From Roseiarcus sp963824475 (lineage in GTDB: Bacteria > Pseudomonadota > Alphaproteobacteria > Rhizobiales > Beijerinckiaceae), in the NCBI GenBank assembly GCA_963824475.1, contig CAWGPR010000008.1:186001-250000 (forward strand): a DNA stretch of 64,000 nucleotides, read 5' to 3'. Under the pieces are notes generated by a model, which searched no databases, had not been told where the DNA came from, and worked only from the letters and a program-made list of their open reading frames with translations. Of this stretch, positions 8,896-18,599 are shown in pieces. The translations under genes were made by a program, and so were the position numbers. Numbering within the stretch: the first letter of the stretch is position 1; each line of letters opens with the position of its first letter.

Positions 8896-9745
8896 ATGCC
8901 GCTTGAAATCAAGATCCTGGACTATGGCGACATCGAGCTCGAATTCGAGCTTCCTTGTCCTCGGCCGCGATTGCGGCCGCACCCGCCGCGTGCCGACGCT
9001 TGGCTTTCTGATCCTCGGCGGCGCCTATCCCATTCTCGTCGACACCGGCTACCGCTCGAACCAGATCATGGAGACGCTGGGCATGCGGGGGCTCCAGTTC
9101 CACGAGAACATGATCGAGAACCAGCTCTCCAAGCACGGCGTGCGCATGGGCGACGTCCGCTTTGTCTTGCACACGCACCTGCACATCGATCACGCCGGCA
9201 AGGACGATCTCTTTCCGATGAATACAACCGTGGTCGTCAATCGCCGCGAGCTCGAATATTCAGTTTCCGGCCTCATGCATCCGCAATATCCGGTGCCCGA
9301 CATCAAGCACCTGATCAACCGCCTGCACGCCAAGGGCGCGCTGCGCTTCCTCGACCTCGAAATCAGCGGCCCGATCGAACTCATGCCCGGCGTCTTCTGC
9401 GAGGCCGCGGGCGCGCACACCGAAGGGTCGATGAACGTGCATGTTCATACCGCCGAGGGCGTGGCGACGATTTGCGGCGACGTCATCTACGACATCAACG
9501 ACCAGATCGTGGAGCCGTTCCGCCAGAACAACGATGGCGAGCCGCAGACGACCGGCAACCACGGCACGACCAAGCGCACCGAAAAGGCCGCGATCAAGAG
9601 GGTGCTCGCCAACGCCCGCTTCATCCTGCCGGTGCACGATCGCCCGGCGAGGGTCGAAAGCGGGGCCGTCGTGGCGCGGATGCAGGATTCCGTGCCCGGC
9701 CCGATCGTCCAGACGCTGCCGAAGCGCAATTGGTTCCCGGCCTGA
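8896..9745 (+). pseudogene. Metallo-beta-lactamase-fold hydrolase (lactonase-like), frameshifted
   Basis: An MBL-fold hydrolase of the N-acyl-homoserine-lactonase-like group with an intact zinc motif HTHLHIDH (codons at 9170-9193) and later ICGDVIYD and PVHDRP. A strong ribosome-binding site (GGGAGG) precedes the ATG at 8896. That frame begins as the family does (LEIKILDYGDIELE), then the homology moves one frame on at GAATTCGAGC near 8942-8946 and runs to the stop at 9745. Removing one T restores a single chain of about 282 residues. A TTG at 8903 opens the second frame but would replace the conserved N-terminus. Confidence 0.8.
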
Positions 9746-9768
9746 GCGACAACAAGGGGATCACGAGG

Positions 9769-11361
9769 ATGACGCATGCAACGCTGCGGCCGGAATTCGA
9801 GGACCTGATCAACGCCTATGCGCCGGTCGGTCAGGTCGGCACTGGATTCACCTTCACCGAGGGGCCGATCTGGCACCCGGTCGACCACTATCTTCTGTTC
9901 TCGGACATGCCAGCCGACGTGCGGCGTCGCTGGGACGCCGGACGCGGCGTCGCCGAAGTGCGCCGGCCCTCCAATAAATGCAACGGCATGACCTATGACG
10001 CCGACCTCAACCTGATCGTGTGCGAGCACGCGACGTCCTCGCTCGTGCGCGAGCGGCCGGACGGGCGGCGCGAGGTTCTCGCGACCCACTTTGAAGGTCA
10101 GGAGCTCAACAGTCCCAACGACGTCTGCGTTCGCTCGGACGGTTTGATCTATTTCTCCGATCCCTATTATGGGCGGATGCCGGGCTTTGGGGTCGAGAGG
10201 CCGCGCGCGCTCGGTTTCCAGGGCGTCTACCGCATCCCGCCGGGCGGCGGCGGCCCGCAATTGCTGGTCGACCGGCTGCTGTTCGACCAGCCGAACGGCC
10301 TCTGCTTTTCGCCGGACGAAAAGCTCCTCTACGTCAACGATACGGTGCAGACGCTGATCCGCGTGTTCGACGTCGCGGCCGACGGCTCGCTGTCGGACGG
10401 CCGCATCTTCGCCTCCGGCATCCGTTCGTCGCTCGAAGAGGGCGTGCCTGACGGCATGAAATGCGACCAGCGCGGCAATGTCTGGGTGACCGCGCCCGGG
10501 GGGGTGTGGGTTTATGCGCCCTCGGGCGATCTCATCGGCAAGGTGCGCGCCCCCGAAAGGGTCGCCAATCTCGCCTGGGGCGGGCCGGATTTTCGAACCC
10601 TGTTCCTGACCGCGACCCACTCGGTCTATCGCATCGAGACCAAGGTCGGGTCGCGGCGCGAGCCATATATGAGCGCGCCAGCGCGGGGCGGCGCCACCGT
10701 GTCCTCGGGCGCCGAGACGCGTCCGGCCGCTGCTTCGCCGCCGACCCTCGCGAAAGACCTGACGCTCAACTCCAGGCGCTGCGCGCTCATCATTCAGGAC
10801 ATGCAGAACGACGTCATCAGCGAAGGCGGGGCCTTCGCCGCGTCCGGGGCGCCGGCGCACGCGCGCGCGCAGAATGTGGTCGAGAACACGCGCCGCCTCG
10901 CCCAAGCCGCGCGCGCCCGAGGCGTCACCGTGATCCACGTCTGGTTCATCGTCGAGCCAGGCGCGCCGGGACTGACGCTCAACGCGCCATTGTTCGAGGG
11001 CGTCGCTGACAACAAGGCGATGGTGCGCGGCGGATGGGGCGCGGCGCCGGTCAGCGGGCTCGAACCCCAGCCTGGCGACTTCGTGGTCGAGAAGATGCGC
11101 ATGAGCGCCTGGGAGGGCTCGCGTCTCGAGACCATCCTCAAGGCCCAGGGCCGCGACATGATCATCAACACCGGCGCCTGGACCAACATGTCGGTCGAAC
11201 ACACCGCGCGCACCGGCGCGGACAAGGGCTATTTCATGGTCGTGCCGGAGGATTGCTGTTCGACAATGAACGCCGAATGGCACCACGCCTCAATCAACTT
11301 CGCGATGCAAAATGTCGCCGTCGTCACCAACGCCGACGCGGTCATCAAGGCGCTCGGATGA
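9769..11361 (+). CDS. SMP-30/gluconolactonase-isochorismatase-fold fusion protein
   Basis: One 530-residue frame encodes two enzymes. Residues about 15-305 form a six-bladed SMP-30/gluconolactonase propeller (FTEGPIWHPVDHYLLFSD, NSPNDVCVRSDGLIYFSDP, EGVPDGMKCDQRGNVWVT). After an Ala/Pro/Ser linker, residues about 331-530 form an isochorismatase-type hydrolase with the general Asp in IIQDMQND (D344) and the Lys in VVEKMRMSAW (K442). At the usual nucleophilic Cys position (TNxCV) this protein has Ser475 (TNMSVEHTAR), as true isochorismatases do. The two families are normally separate genes. ATG 9769 has upstream GAGG. Lactone opening plus amide or enol-ether cleavage would suit the operon (inference). 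Confidence 0.88.
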   Translation: MTHATLRPEFEDLINAYAPVGQVGTGFTFTEGPIWHPVDHYLLFSDMPADVRRRWDAGRGVAEVRRPSNKCNGMTYDADLNLIVCEHATSSLVRERPDGRREVLATHFEGQELNSPNDVCVRSDGLIYFSDPYYGRMPGFGVERPRALGFQGVYRIPPGGGGPQLLVDRLLFDQPNGLCFSPDEKLLYVNDTVQTLIRVFDVAADGSLSDGRIFASGIRSSLEEGVPDGMKCDQRGNVWVTAPGGVWVYAPSGDLIGKVRAPERVANLAWGGPDFRTLFLTATHSVYRIETKVGSRREPYMSAPARGGATVSSGAETRPAAASPPTLAKDLTLNSRRCALIIQDMQNDVISEGGAFAASGAPAHARAQNVVENTRRLAQAARARGVTVIHVWFIVEPGAPGLTLNAPLFEGVADNKAMVRGGWGAAPVSGLEPQPGDFVVEKMRMSAWEGSRLETILKAQGRDMIINTGAWTNMSVEHTARTGADKGYFMVVPEDCCSTMNAEWHHASINFAMQNVAVVTNADAVIKALG

Positions 11362-11396
11362 GCGGCGGACCGCCTCAATAATGGGCGAAGCTGTCT

Positions 11397-12023
11397 GTGC
11401 CGAAGCTCTTCCATCTGCGCTGTTCGCCTCGCGCGGGCTCGGCGTCCTCGGGCGCGGCCGAGACGTTCCTGGCGAGATTCCGCGAGTTGAGGCCTTCGTG
11501 GGACATCGATCTTCAAGACCTGTGGCGCGAGACCTTGCCGGAATTCGACGGCGCGGCGCTTGAGGCGAAATACGCCCGCCTTGGCGGCCGAGGATTCAAC
11601 GACGCGGAACGCGACGCTTTCGCCGTCGTCGAGCGCATGGCGCTGCGTTTCTCGCTTGCCGATCGGGTGCTCATTTCCTCGCCGATGTGGAACTTCGGCG
11701 TGCCCTACAAGCTCAAGCAATGGTTCGACCTTATCGTGCAGCCAGGGCTGACCTTCGCCTTCGATCCGGCCCAGGGCTACCGCGGGCTGGTCAAGGATCG
11801 GCCGACGATCGTCATTCTCGCCAGCGGCTCCGACTTCGTCACCGGAATGAACCGGGGCCGGGTCGACATGGCGACCCCCTATCTGCGCGACATCCTGCAA
11901 TTCGTTGGCGTCCACTCCGTGCGTTTCGTCGCCATCGGACCGACTGCCGGGGCAGCCGGCGAGGTGACCGCCGCGCGCGAGACGGCGCAACGGCGGCTCA
12001 TTGAGCTTGCCGCAATATTTTGA
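11397..12023 (+). CDS. FMN-dependent NADH-azoreductase-like flavoprotein
   Basis: A 208-residue flavodoxin-fold oxidoreductase of the AzoR/NAD(P)H quinone reductase group. Landmarks are the N-terminal phosphate-binding loop HLRCSPRAGSASSGAAETFL, the family signature SPMWNFGVPYKLKQWFDLIVQPGLTF, and ILASGSDF. It starts with GTG (11397) 35 bp after the fusion gene and closes the catabolic block. It could supply reduced flavin or reduce quinone or azo intermediates. The operon context does not discriminate. Confidence 0.85.
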   Translation: MPKLFHLRCSPRAGSASSGAAETFLARFRELRPSWDIDLQDLWRETLPEFDGAALEAKYARLGGRGFNDAERDAFAVVERMALRFSLADRVLISSPMWNFGVPYKLKQWFDLIVQPGLTFAFDPAQGYRGLVKDRPTIVILASGSDFVTGMNRGRVDMATPYLRDILQFVGVHSVRFVAIGPTAGAAGEVTAARETAQRRLIELAAIF

Positions 12024-12465
12024 CGCCGATCCAGGGCCGCTCGCCGCGGGCCGAGTCCTCTCGCAAACGGTCTGGAGTTTTTGGCAAGTCGGCCAAATCG
12101 TCGAAGGTCCATTAAATCAAAAACTTGGAGAAAGTGCTTGTCTATTTCAGAAATGTCGGTTATGATCGTGAGATCGTCGAGGGCACCTTCGTCTCGCTTT
12201 GAGGGCCGCGAAGCGGCCTCGAAGGGCGCTCAGCCCCGCGGCGCTTGCCTCCCTCGCGCCGGGGCCGGAAGGAAAAGCCGCCGTAAGGCTCTGAAATCGT
12301 TCATTTCGTGGAAGGAAATGAAGCTTAAGCGACCCCATTTCTGGCGGTTTTGGCAAGCATATTCGCTGTGAAAAGCGAGGTTTCGCGCCAAAAAGCGCCC
12401 GTCTTCGCCCGCAAACGTCATCGCCTTCCGAAGCGCAGCGCGACCCGAGCAATGCGGTGCGCACA
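12024..12465. other. Intergenic region between convergent genes
   Basis: About 440 bp between the reductase and the oppositely oriented kinase gene. I see no credible gene. A GC-rich inverted repeat (GGGCCGC-GAA-GCGGCC) lies near 12198-12217 without a T-tract. The stretch around 12100-12170 and 12330-12370 is more AT-rich than its surroundings. Confidence 0.5.
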
Positions 12466-14980
12466 TCAATTGACGAACTTGAAGTAGTCCGCCTCCACGG
12501 ACGCGGACGCGCCCCGCGCGTCGTCTACCAGCCGCGATGCGATGAATTTCAGGTTCGCGGAACGGAGAGTGTCGAACGCGGGAATAGGTTTGTCCGAGAC
12601 GATGGCGAGCAGCATTTGCATCGGTCCCACGGAGCTCGCGTCGGGCGTCAGCGGGACGCTGAAGGTCGCAGAATCGCCGCCCGCGTCGACCTTTGTTTCC
12701 AGCTTATGCACGAGGCCGTCGTTGTCGACGAGGACCAGATAGAGACGACGCCCTTCCAGATTCGAGATCGTTCCCAGCAGCGGCTTTCCAGGTCCGACCT
12801 CGTAGTTCTTCAACGTCAGCCGGGGCGGCTGTCGCCCATCCGGCGTGGCGAGGCGGACGAGATCGAGGGCAGGACACTGCGCGGCGCTGATCGGCGCCAC
12901 CGTCAGGTCGGCCTCGACGCCGACTTCGCGCCTGTAGGCTGAGTCGAAACGGCGGAACGGCTCGATCTCCCGCCCAACCGCCTGGTACTCATGCGGTTTG
13001 GTCGCTCCGGGGAGCGGCTCAATCAGGAAGCACTCGCCCCCGTCAAAGTTGGCGATGAACGCCTTGGCCTTTTCCTCCGGCGAGGTCGGCGCGACAGGCG
13101 GAGTGAGATTTGCGCTCGGCCCCGGAGCGGCCGGCGATAGCGCGGCGGTCTCGGCGGCTGACGGTTCCAGCCGGGGCGTTTCGACCCGCGCGACCGTCTG
13201 CTGCGTCGCAGCGGCGGGCGGAGTCGCGGGCGCGGCTGTCTGCTCCGCCGGAGCGGGAGCTGGGGCCTGGATTGTCGATGGAGACGGCGGAGGCGCCGGG
13301 ACTTGCGACGGGGCCGGCGCAGGTTGGGCAGACGCCAAGACCTGAGACGGCGCCTGCGAGGGCGCCGGGACGGGCGGTTCGAGCTTTGCGACCGGCGCTG
13401 GCGCCGGCGCGGGTTTGTCGGCGACGACGAGCGTCGCCAACATCTGTGCCGTCCGATCATTGTGGTTGGTCGCGACGATGCGGACCGAGGCGCTGGCCGA
13501 TTGCCGGGGCACGCCTTCGATCGCGCCTTTGCCGTCGCCGAGATCGGTGAAGGTCAGCCCTTCCGGCAATCCGATCGCGGCCAGCCGCAGCCCCTTGCCG
13601 CCGGGGTCGACGAAGGTCGGCAACTCCGCCCTGTAAAGCGAGCCCACGGTGGCGGTCGGCAGGTCGACTCTCGGCTGAGGGACCTTCGGCGGCAAGGCGT
13701 CAGCCAGCGCTTCGGCTGTCACCGGGCGGGGGGGCGGACCGGGGGGTTCCGACGGTGGGGGCGAAGGCTCGACCCGAGCGGTCTCGGTTTGACCGCTGGC
13801 ATTTGCTTCGGGCGCTGGCGGCGATGGCGGGTTCGCCCCCTGCGACGCCAATGATGGAGCGAGCGGGGGCGGCCGTTGCGGTGTCAGAGGCGGTAATTTC
13901 GCCGCCGGCGATTTCATCGCCTCCTCGGCGGGACCTCCGGACGGCGCCGGCGCCGAGAATGTTCCCACCCTTCGGGCGAGGTCGTCGCGGAAGACGTAAG
14001 CAACCCCGCCGAGGCTTAGGATCGCGATCAACGCCCCAACTAAAGCCGGAGTCCTGCCGCTGCGCTCGCTCGCGATAGGAGGCGGCTTAAGCGCCCGCGG
14101 CGCTTTTGGCGTCGCCGGCTCCCACGCCGCGACCTCGGCCATGCTCGCCGGGCGGTTCTCGGGCAAGGGCTGCAGCATCGCCTGAATGAGCGGCCGCATA
14201 GTCGGCTCGATACCAGGAAAGATCGGGGACCACGCGCCGCTTGTCGATCATTTCTGCTTGCGACCCCGCCATATCGATCGGCCGGCCCAGCAGCGCCTCC
14301 GCCAGGACAAGACCAAAACTGTAGATATCCGACTTGGGGCTGACGTCGCCGCCAGCGAGGCCCAGCTGCTCTGGGGAGGCGTAATTCAACTTGCCGGCGA
14401 ATCCGCCGCCGAGGATCGTCTGTTCTCCGGCGCGCCGGGCGCGGGCGATGCCGAAATCGATGACCTTGGCGCTTCGAACGTCGCCGTCCGGCATGATGAA
14501 ATTGTCGGGGGAGATGTCGCGGTGCACGACGCCGTGCTGGTGCGCGACCTCTAGCGCGGCCGCGATGCGCTTCTGCACGATTTTGGCGTCCGCGAGAGGA
14601 AGCGGTCCTGAACCCAGCCGTTTCTTGAGCGACGGTCCTTCCACGAATTCCATCGCGAGATAGGCGCGCTGAAGCTCCGGATCGACCGAGAATACGAAAT
14701 AGCGTACGATCGCATCGTGCGTGAAGCTGTGAAGAATTGACGCCTCGCGACGGAAGAGCTCGTAGATCTCGGGGTCGTTCGAAAACTCCGGGCGGATCAT
14801 CTTGATCGCGACCGGGTCTCCCGTCTGGATGTTGAACCCGCGATAGACCTCGCCCATGCCTCCCTGCGCGACCAATCTTTCAATTTCATAGACATTGTTG
14901 AGGCGCGCCCCAGGCCTGATGCTCCTTGCGGCGGAGCGCTGAAAGACGGTCCGGTCCTCCTCCACGGCCTTCCGCTCCAA
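12466..14980 (-). pseudogene. Membrane-anchored Ser/Thr protein kinase with Ig-like extracytoplasmic region, frameshifted
   Basis: A Hanks-type Ser/Thr kinase. The N-terminal domain shows the Gly loop VAQGGMGEVYRGF, the Lys in VAIKMI, the catalytic loop HRDISPDN, VIDFGIA and YASPEQL. Homology passes from the 14980 frame into the 14199 frame near 14204 (PDLS to IEPTMRPLIQAML), explained by one extra base. Beyond it come a membrane helix (LVGALIAILSLGGVAYVF), a long Pro/Ala-rich region, a putative Ig-like repeat (LPEGLTFTDLGDGKGAIEGVP) and a C-terminal domain with LYLVLVDNDGLV, about 835 residues in all. The start appears to be TTG at 14980. If the frameshift is real, only the kinase domain is made and it is released from the membrane. 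Confidence 0.78.
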
Positions 14981-15075
14981 ATCAAACCGAAAATCGATCG
15001 CCCTCGCCGGAATGAGACGCGGGCTTAGTTCCCTTTCCCGCGGCCCTTGCGCCGGCCCGATCGCAAATTCAACAT

Positions 15076-15104
15076 TTGACGCACGCTAGGCGCTCGAGGA
15101 TAAT
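15076..15104 (+). promoter_or_regulatory. Sigma-70-type promoter of the OmpA-family gene
   Basis: TTGACG (15076-15081) and GATAAT (15099-15104) are separated by 17 bp, a near-consensus housekeeping promoter. Transcription would begin near 15111, about 40 bp before the ATG at 15151. The ribosome-binding sequence AAGGAAA lies at 15138-15144. Confidence 0.7.
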
Positions 15105-15150
15105 TTCTCAAGGTTCACGTTTAAAAGGCCTCTATTTCAAGGAAACTCTC

Positions 15151-15708
15151 ATGCGCGCGTCATCGACATTCGCGTTCGGCGCGGCGGCGGTTCTTGCCGT
15201 TTCCGTTTCGGCCAGTCTTGCTCCCGCTCGCGCCGATCCCGCTTATTCCGCCGAAAATGTGGTCCGGATCTTCCTCAAGCAGAAAGACGCGCTGAAGGGC
15301 GGCAGGACTCGCGCCCTCTGCGTCGGAACCGCCGCCGACTGCAAGAAGCAAGAGGCGGCCGAGGCGCCGCCTCCGGTTCAGTTCGACCTCTTGGCGAACT
15401 TCGAGTTCAACTCGGACAAGCTGACGCCGGCGGCGCGGGAGAATCTGGACCAGTTCGCCAAGGCGCTTAAGGATCCGCGGCTCGCCGGGTCGAAATTCGA
15501 AATCGACGGCCACACGGACGCTACAGGCCCCGAGGAATATAATCTAGGCCTGTCCGAACGCCGCGCCGATGCTGTGGTTTCCTACCTGACGTCGGAGGGA
15601 ATTGATCAGTCGCTGCTGGTGGCGAAAGGCTTCGGCAAGGCGAAGCCTCGTGTCGCCAATCCTTACAGCCCGCTGAATCGGCGCGTCGAAACGCACCTCA
15701 GCGAATGA
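15151..15708 (+). CDS. OmpA-family peptidoglycan-binding envelope protein
   Basis: A 185-residue exported protein. The N-terminus is a Sec signal peptide (residues 1-28, ending PARADP). A short linker with a Cys pair follows, then an OmpA C-terminal domain (about 75-185) with NFEFNSDKLTPAAR, the core motif DGHTDATGPEEYNLGLSERRA and NRRVETHL. It should sit in the periplasm or outer membrane and bind diaminopimelate of peptidoglycan. The ATG at 15151 is chosen because it begins the signal peptide and follows AAGGAAA; an upstream in-frame TTG coincides with the promoter's -35 box. Confidence 0.92.
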   Translation: MRASSTFAFGAAAVLAVSVSASLAPARADPAYSAENVVRIFLKQKDALKGGRTRALCVGTAADCKKQEAAEAPPPVQFDLLANFEFNSDKLTPAARENLDQFAKALKDPRLAGSKFEIDGHTDATGPEEYNLGLSERRADAVVSYLTSEGIDQSLLVAKGFGKAKPRVANPYSPLNRRVETHLSE

Positions 15709-15791
15709 TGGGGCCACGCCCCTCGGAGCAGCCAAATTGAGGCGCCGCAGGCAACGTCGGCGGCCCTCGCCGCCAAGGACCTGAGCTTGAT

Positions 15792-17585
15792 ATGAGCCGT
15801 CGTGGCGGCGCCGCCGGACTGGCTATCTCGATCGCGATCGCCTGCCTCTGCGCGGGGCTTGTCGCGTGGCGATTGGTGGCGACGAGGCCCCATCCCCCCG
15901 CGCTTCCCCCTGTCGCCCCAATTCCGGTGGTCGAAGGTCCGGAGCCCGGGATAAGGCTTTCAACCATTATCGATTTGCCAGGCGATCCGGTGCTTGTGCG
16001 AAGGGGCGCGGTTCTAGCGCCGAAGGACGCTCTCATTTCCGTCCCGGCGAAGCTGGGCCAGGAGGCGCCGAAGACGCCGGCTAAGGCTTTTTTCGTCAAT
16101 TCGACTCTTGTCTCGACCACCGGCGGCTATATGGGGAAATTCCAGGAAGCCGGCCAGGAAGCCGAGGCGCTCGCCGCGCAATTGGCGATGAACTCGGCGC
16201 AAATGGCGGCGGCTCAAAACGAGCCGGACTATGGCTCGGACGATGACGGCGGCGCCGACACTCCGGCTGACGCCCAGAGCCAGTTTCTGACGAGCGCCAA
16301 CAGCAACGAGCTTGAGATCAATCAGGGCGGATCGCGCGGGCAGCCGCAGCTGAAGGAGACGATCCTCAAGCCTCTGGTGGCGGACACCATCAGCAATCTC
16401 TTGATCGCCAACGGCTACAGCGCGGAAAGCGCGCGCATGATCGAAAGCGCGGCGAAGGACTCGCCCGCCCATATCCAAACGCTGCCGCCGCAAGCCACGG
16501 CTTTGGCCTTGGGCGCGTTGGACCTGGCCGGCGAGTACCGGATCAAGCAGATCGCAATCTTCGAAAACGGCGAATACGTCATCACCATCGCCGCCAAGGA
16601 CGATGGCGGGTACGAGCAGGCGGCCGAGCCCATCATACCCGCGGACTTGCTCGACGATTCCCTCAGGAACCAAATCGCGGCGACGCATTTCACGATCGCG
16701 GACGGAGTCTATAGCGCAGGCATCCGTACCGGAATGCCGGAGCCGGTCATCCGCGAATCGATCCAGCTCATCAGCCGCCTCGCTGACCTGCGCTCGCCGC
16801 TGCAAGCCGATCAAACCTTGCGCGTTCTGTTCGAGCCCGAGTTCCGGGACAAGGGCAAAGCGGGCGGCAAGGTCGTCTATGTCGGCTTGCACGGAAACTC
16901 CATCGCGGTCGATTGCTATTCGTTCGAGGGGAGCGACGGCGCCTTTCGCTGCTTTGATCCGAAGGCGGGCAGCGAATTGGGCGGCGGAGAATCGAAGCCA
17001 ACGCCGCCATTTTTGGGCAACAGCGGCGCCACAAGCGTCGGAGGAATCCTCACGCCTATCAAGGGGGCTCCGATCACGTCGCTGTTCGGGCTCCGCTTTC
17101 ACCCTATCCTCCACATCCTTCGATTGCATGCCGGCATCGACTTCGGGGCTCCGGTCGGCTCGCTCGTTCGCGCCGCGGCGGATGGGAAAGTCGAGATCGC
17201 CGGGCCCGTCTCCGGATTCGGCAATCACGTCCGCATCCAGCACGCCGGGTTCGAGACCTCCTATTCGCACCTCTCCGAAATTCCGCAGGCGATCCATCCC
17301 GGCGTCGAGGTCAAGCAGGGCGACATTATCGCGCTCTCCGGCAACACCGGCCTTTCGACCGGGCCTCACCTGCACTTCGAGTTCTACCTGAACCGCGAAG
17401 CCGTCGATCCGCTGCCCCACCTCGGCTCGGAGATTCAAACAGCGGCGGCGGCGCTGAAAGGCCCCGTCATTGCGACCGCGGCGGCGGCCGCGGCGCCGTC
17501 GCCAGGGGCAACCGGGGGCGAAATCGCCGCCTTTCCCGCGATCAAGGCCTATCTCGACCAGGAGATCGCCACCCTGATGAACTAA
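15792..17585 (+). CDS. M23-family metalloendopeptidase, membrane-anchored
   Basis: A 597-residue murein endopeptidase. An N-terminal membrane helix (residues about 9-27, AGLAISIAIACLCAGLVAW) anchors a long region including a LysM/OapA-like stretch. The peptidase M23 (LytM) domain lies near residues 420-560, with zinc ligands H446 and D450 (RLHAGIDFG) and H528 in PHLHFEF, H526 being the accompanying catalytic His. All are present, so the enzyme should be active on peptide cross-links. It lies 83 bp after the OmpA-like gene; both act on the cell wall. Confidence 0.9.
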   Translation: MSRRGGAAGLAISIAIACLCAGLVAWRLVATRPHPPALPPVAPIPVVEGPEPGIRLSTIIDLPGDPVLVRRGAVLAPKDALISVPAKLGQEAPKTPAKAFFVNSTLVSTTGGYMGKFQEAGQEAEALAAQLAMNSAQMAAAQNEPDYGSDDDGGADTPADAQSQFLTSANSNELEINQGGSRGQPQLKETILKPLVADTISNLLIANGYSAESARMIESAAKDSPAHIQTLPPQATALALGALDLAGEYRIKQIAIFENGEYVITIAAKDDGGYEQAAEPIIPADLLDDSLRNQIAATHFTIADGVYSAGIRTGMPEPVIRESIQLISRLADLRSPLQADQTLRVLFEPEFRDKGKAGGKVVYVGLHGNSIAVDCYSFEGSDGAFRCFDPKAGSELGGGESKPTPPFLGNSGATSVGGILTPIKGAPITSLFGLRFHPILHILRLHAGIDFGAPVGSLVRAAADGKVEIAGPVSGFGNHVRIQHAGFETSYSHLSEIPQAIHPGVEVKQGDIIALSGNTGLSTGPHLHFEFYLNREAVDPLPHLGSEIQTAAAALKGPVIATAAAAAAPSPGATGGEIAAFPAIKAYLDQEIATLMN

Positions 17586-17742
17586 GTCCAAGCGCGCTCC
17601 TCCGGCGGCGAAGGCAGGATCAACCGGCCGAGCCAATGCAAACAAACGGCGCTAAATGAAACTAAACTTAGTAAATTTGCTTTCATTGCCTAGCGTTTAT
17701 TTTTGCGAATTGGGCCTTTTCAATGGGTTACGACCGATTTAG

Positions 17743-17768
17743 GCAAGAAGGTAACTGCCAAGGTGGGG
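17743..17768. repeat. IS66 target duplication and left inverted repeat
   Basis: GCAAGAAG (17743-17750) is the 8-bp target duplication, repeated at 20395-20402. The terminal inverted repeat GTAACTGCCAAGGTGGG (17751-17767) is matched in inverse at 20378-20394 over all 17 bases. Perfect repeats and duplication define the element ends. Confidence 0.9.
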
Positions 17769-18597
17769 TCATTCAGCGAAGCTGAGGATGAGGGCGTGAG
17801 GGTTGGCGGTCAGCGCCCGGAGGATGTTGCAGCGCTGCTTGCGGGCGGTTGCGACGACTGAGCGCAGGGCGGCGAATTGGGTCGCGCCTTTGAAGGTGCG
17901 AAAGGCGCCTGAGATCTTCATCTTGACCTTCATCATCCGCAGAGCCTGTTCGGCGAGGTTGTTGGTGAAGGGAACGGCGAAGTCATAAAGGAAGCGCAGG
18001 ACGTCGTCCTTATAGGTCTTGAGCCGCTCGAGCAGGTTGTGTCCGGGGCGTCGCTTGGTTCGGCCTCTGGCGCGTTTTTCGAGCGGCGGCAGGGAGCGAT
18101 GGAAGGCAAGGCCGGCCCGGACGGCCTCCCAATAGCGGGCGACGAAGCCCTCGACGGCGGCAGGCGAGAGCGTCGTTTCGCCCGCTTCGCGCGCCGATGT
18201 CACCGCCGCGTTGGCCTCGACGAGCAGATCGCTCATGGCCTTCGCCCAGGGCTCTTCGTCAAGCTCGATCAGCGCCTTGAGCTCGCGCAGATGATGGGCG
18301 TTGCAAAAGGCGTGAGCCACGTTGGTCAGTCCGTAATAGGGCTTGAAATGGTCGTGGACGACGACGCCGCCCGTCAGACCTTCCGGCACGGCGCCGCGCT
18401 GTTCCGTCACCCGGTAGAAGGTCAGAGTTCTCGGTCGAGACCGTATGCAGCCATTGCCCTTTTCCGGCGACGCGAAAGCCGGTCCCCGGGCTCTTCGACC
18501 CGGGGATGGCGCACCGGCGCTTGCGCCGCGAGGGCGCCGATGTGCGCCGCCACTCTGGCCAACCCCGCCGCCTTGTCCTCCACCCAAGTTGCGAGGC
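17769..18597 (-). pseudogene. IS66 transposase, C-terminal part (broken)
   Basis: DDE transposase of IS66 elements. The segments VVHDHFKPYYGL, AFCNAHHLRELKALIE, FTNNLAEQALRMMKVKMKISGAFRT and the C-terminal ARKQRCNILRAL are intact. Towards its 5' end the homology changes frame near 18490 and again near 18430 (GFRVAGKGQWLHTVSTEN lies out of frame). The reading ATWVEDKAAGLARVAAHIG continues directly from the other half beyond the IS630 insertion when one TA is removed. Confidence 0.88.
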
Positions 18598-18599
18598 TA

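Noticed and set aside
8896..9768. An N-terminal third domain on the gluconolactonase-isochorismatase fusion
   Set aside because: The open frame extends upstream, but there it reads as Arg/Pro-rich shadow of the lactonase gene; the ATG at 9769 begins the real protein.
9487..11286. A 599-codon reverse-strand open frame
   Set aside because: It lies opposite the lactonase and fusion genes, is His/Arg/Ala-rich, and has no family features; a shadow caused by high GC.
15708..15735. Intrinsic terminator after the OmpA-family gene
   Set aside because: The GGGGCCACGCCCC inverted repeat has no following T-tract, so it does not meet the terminator pattern.
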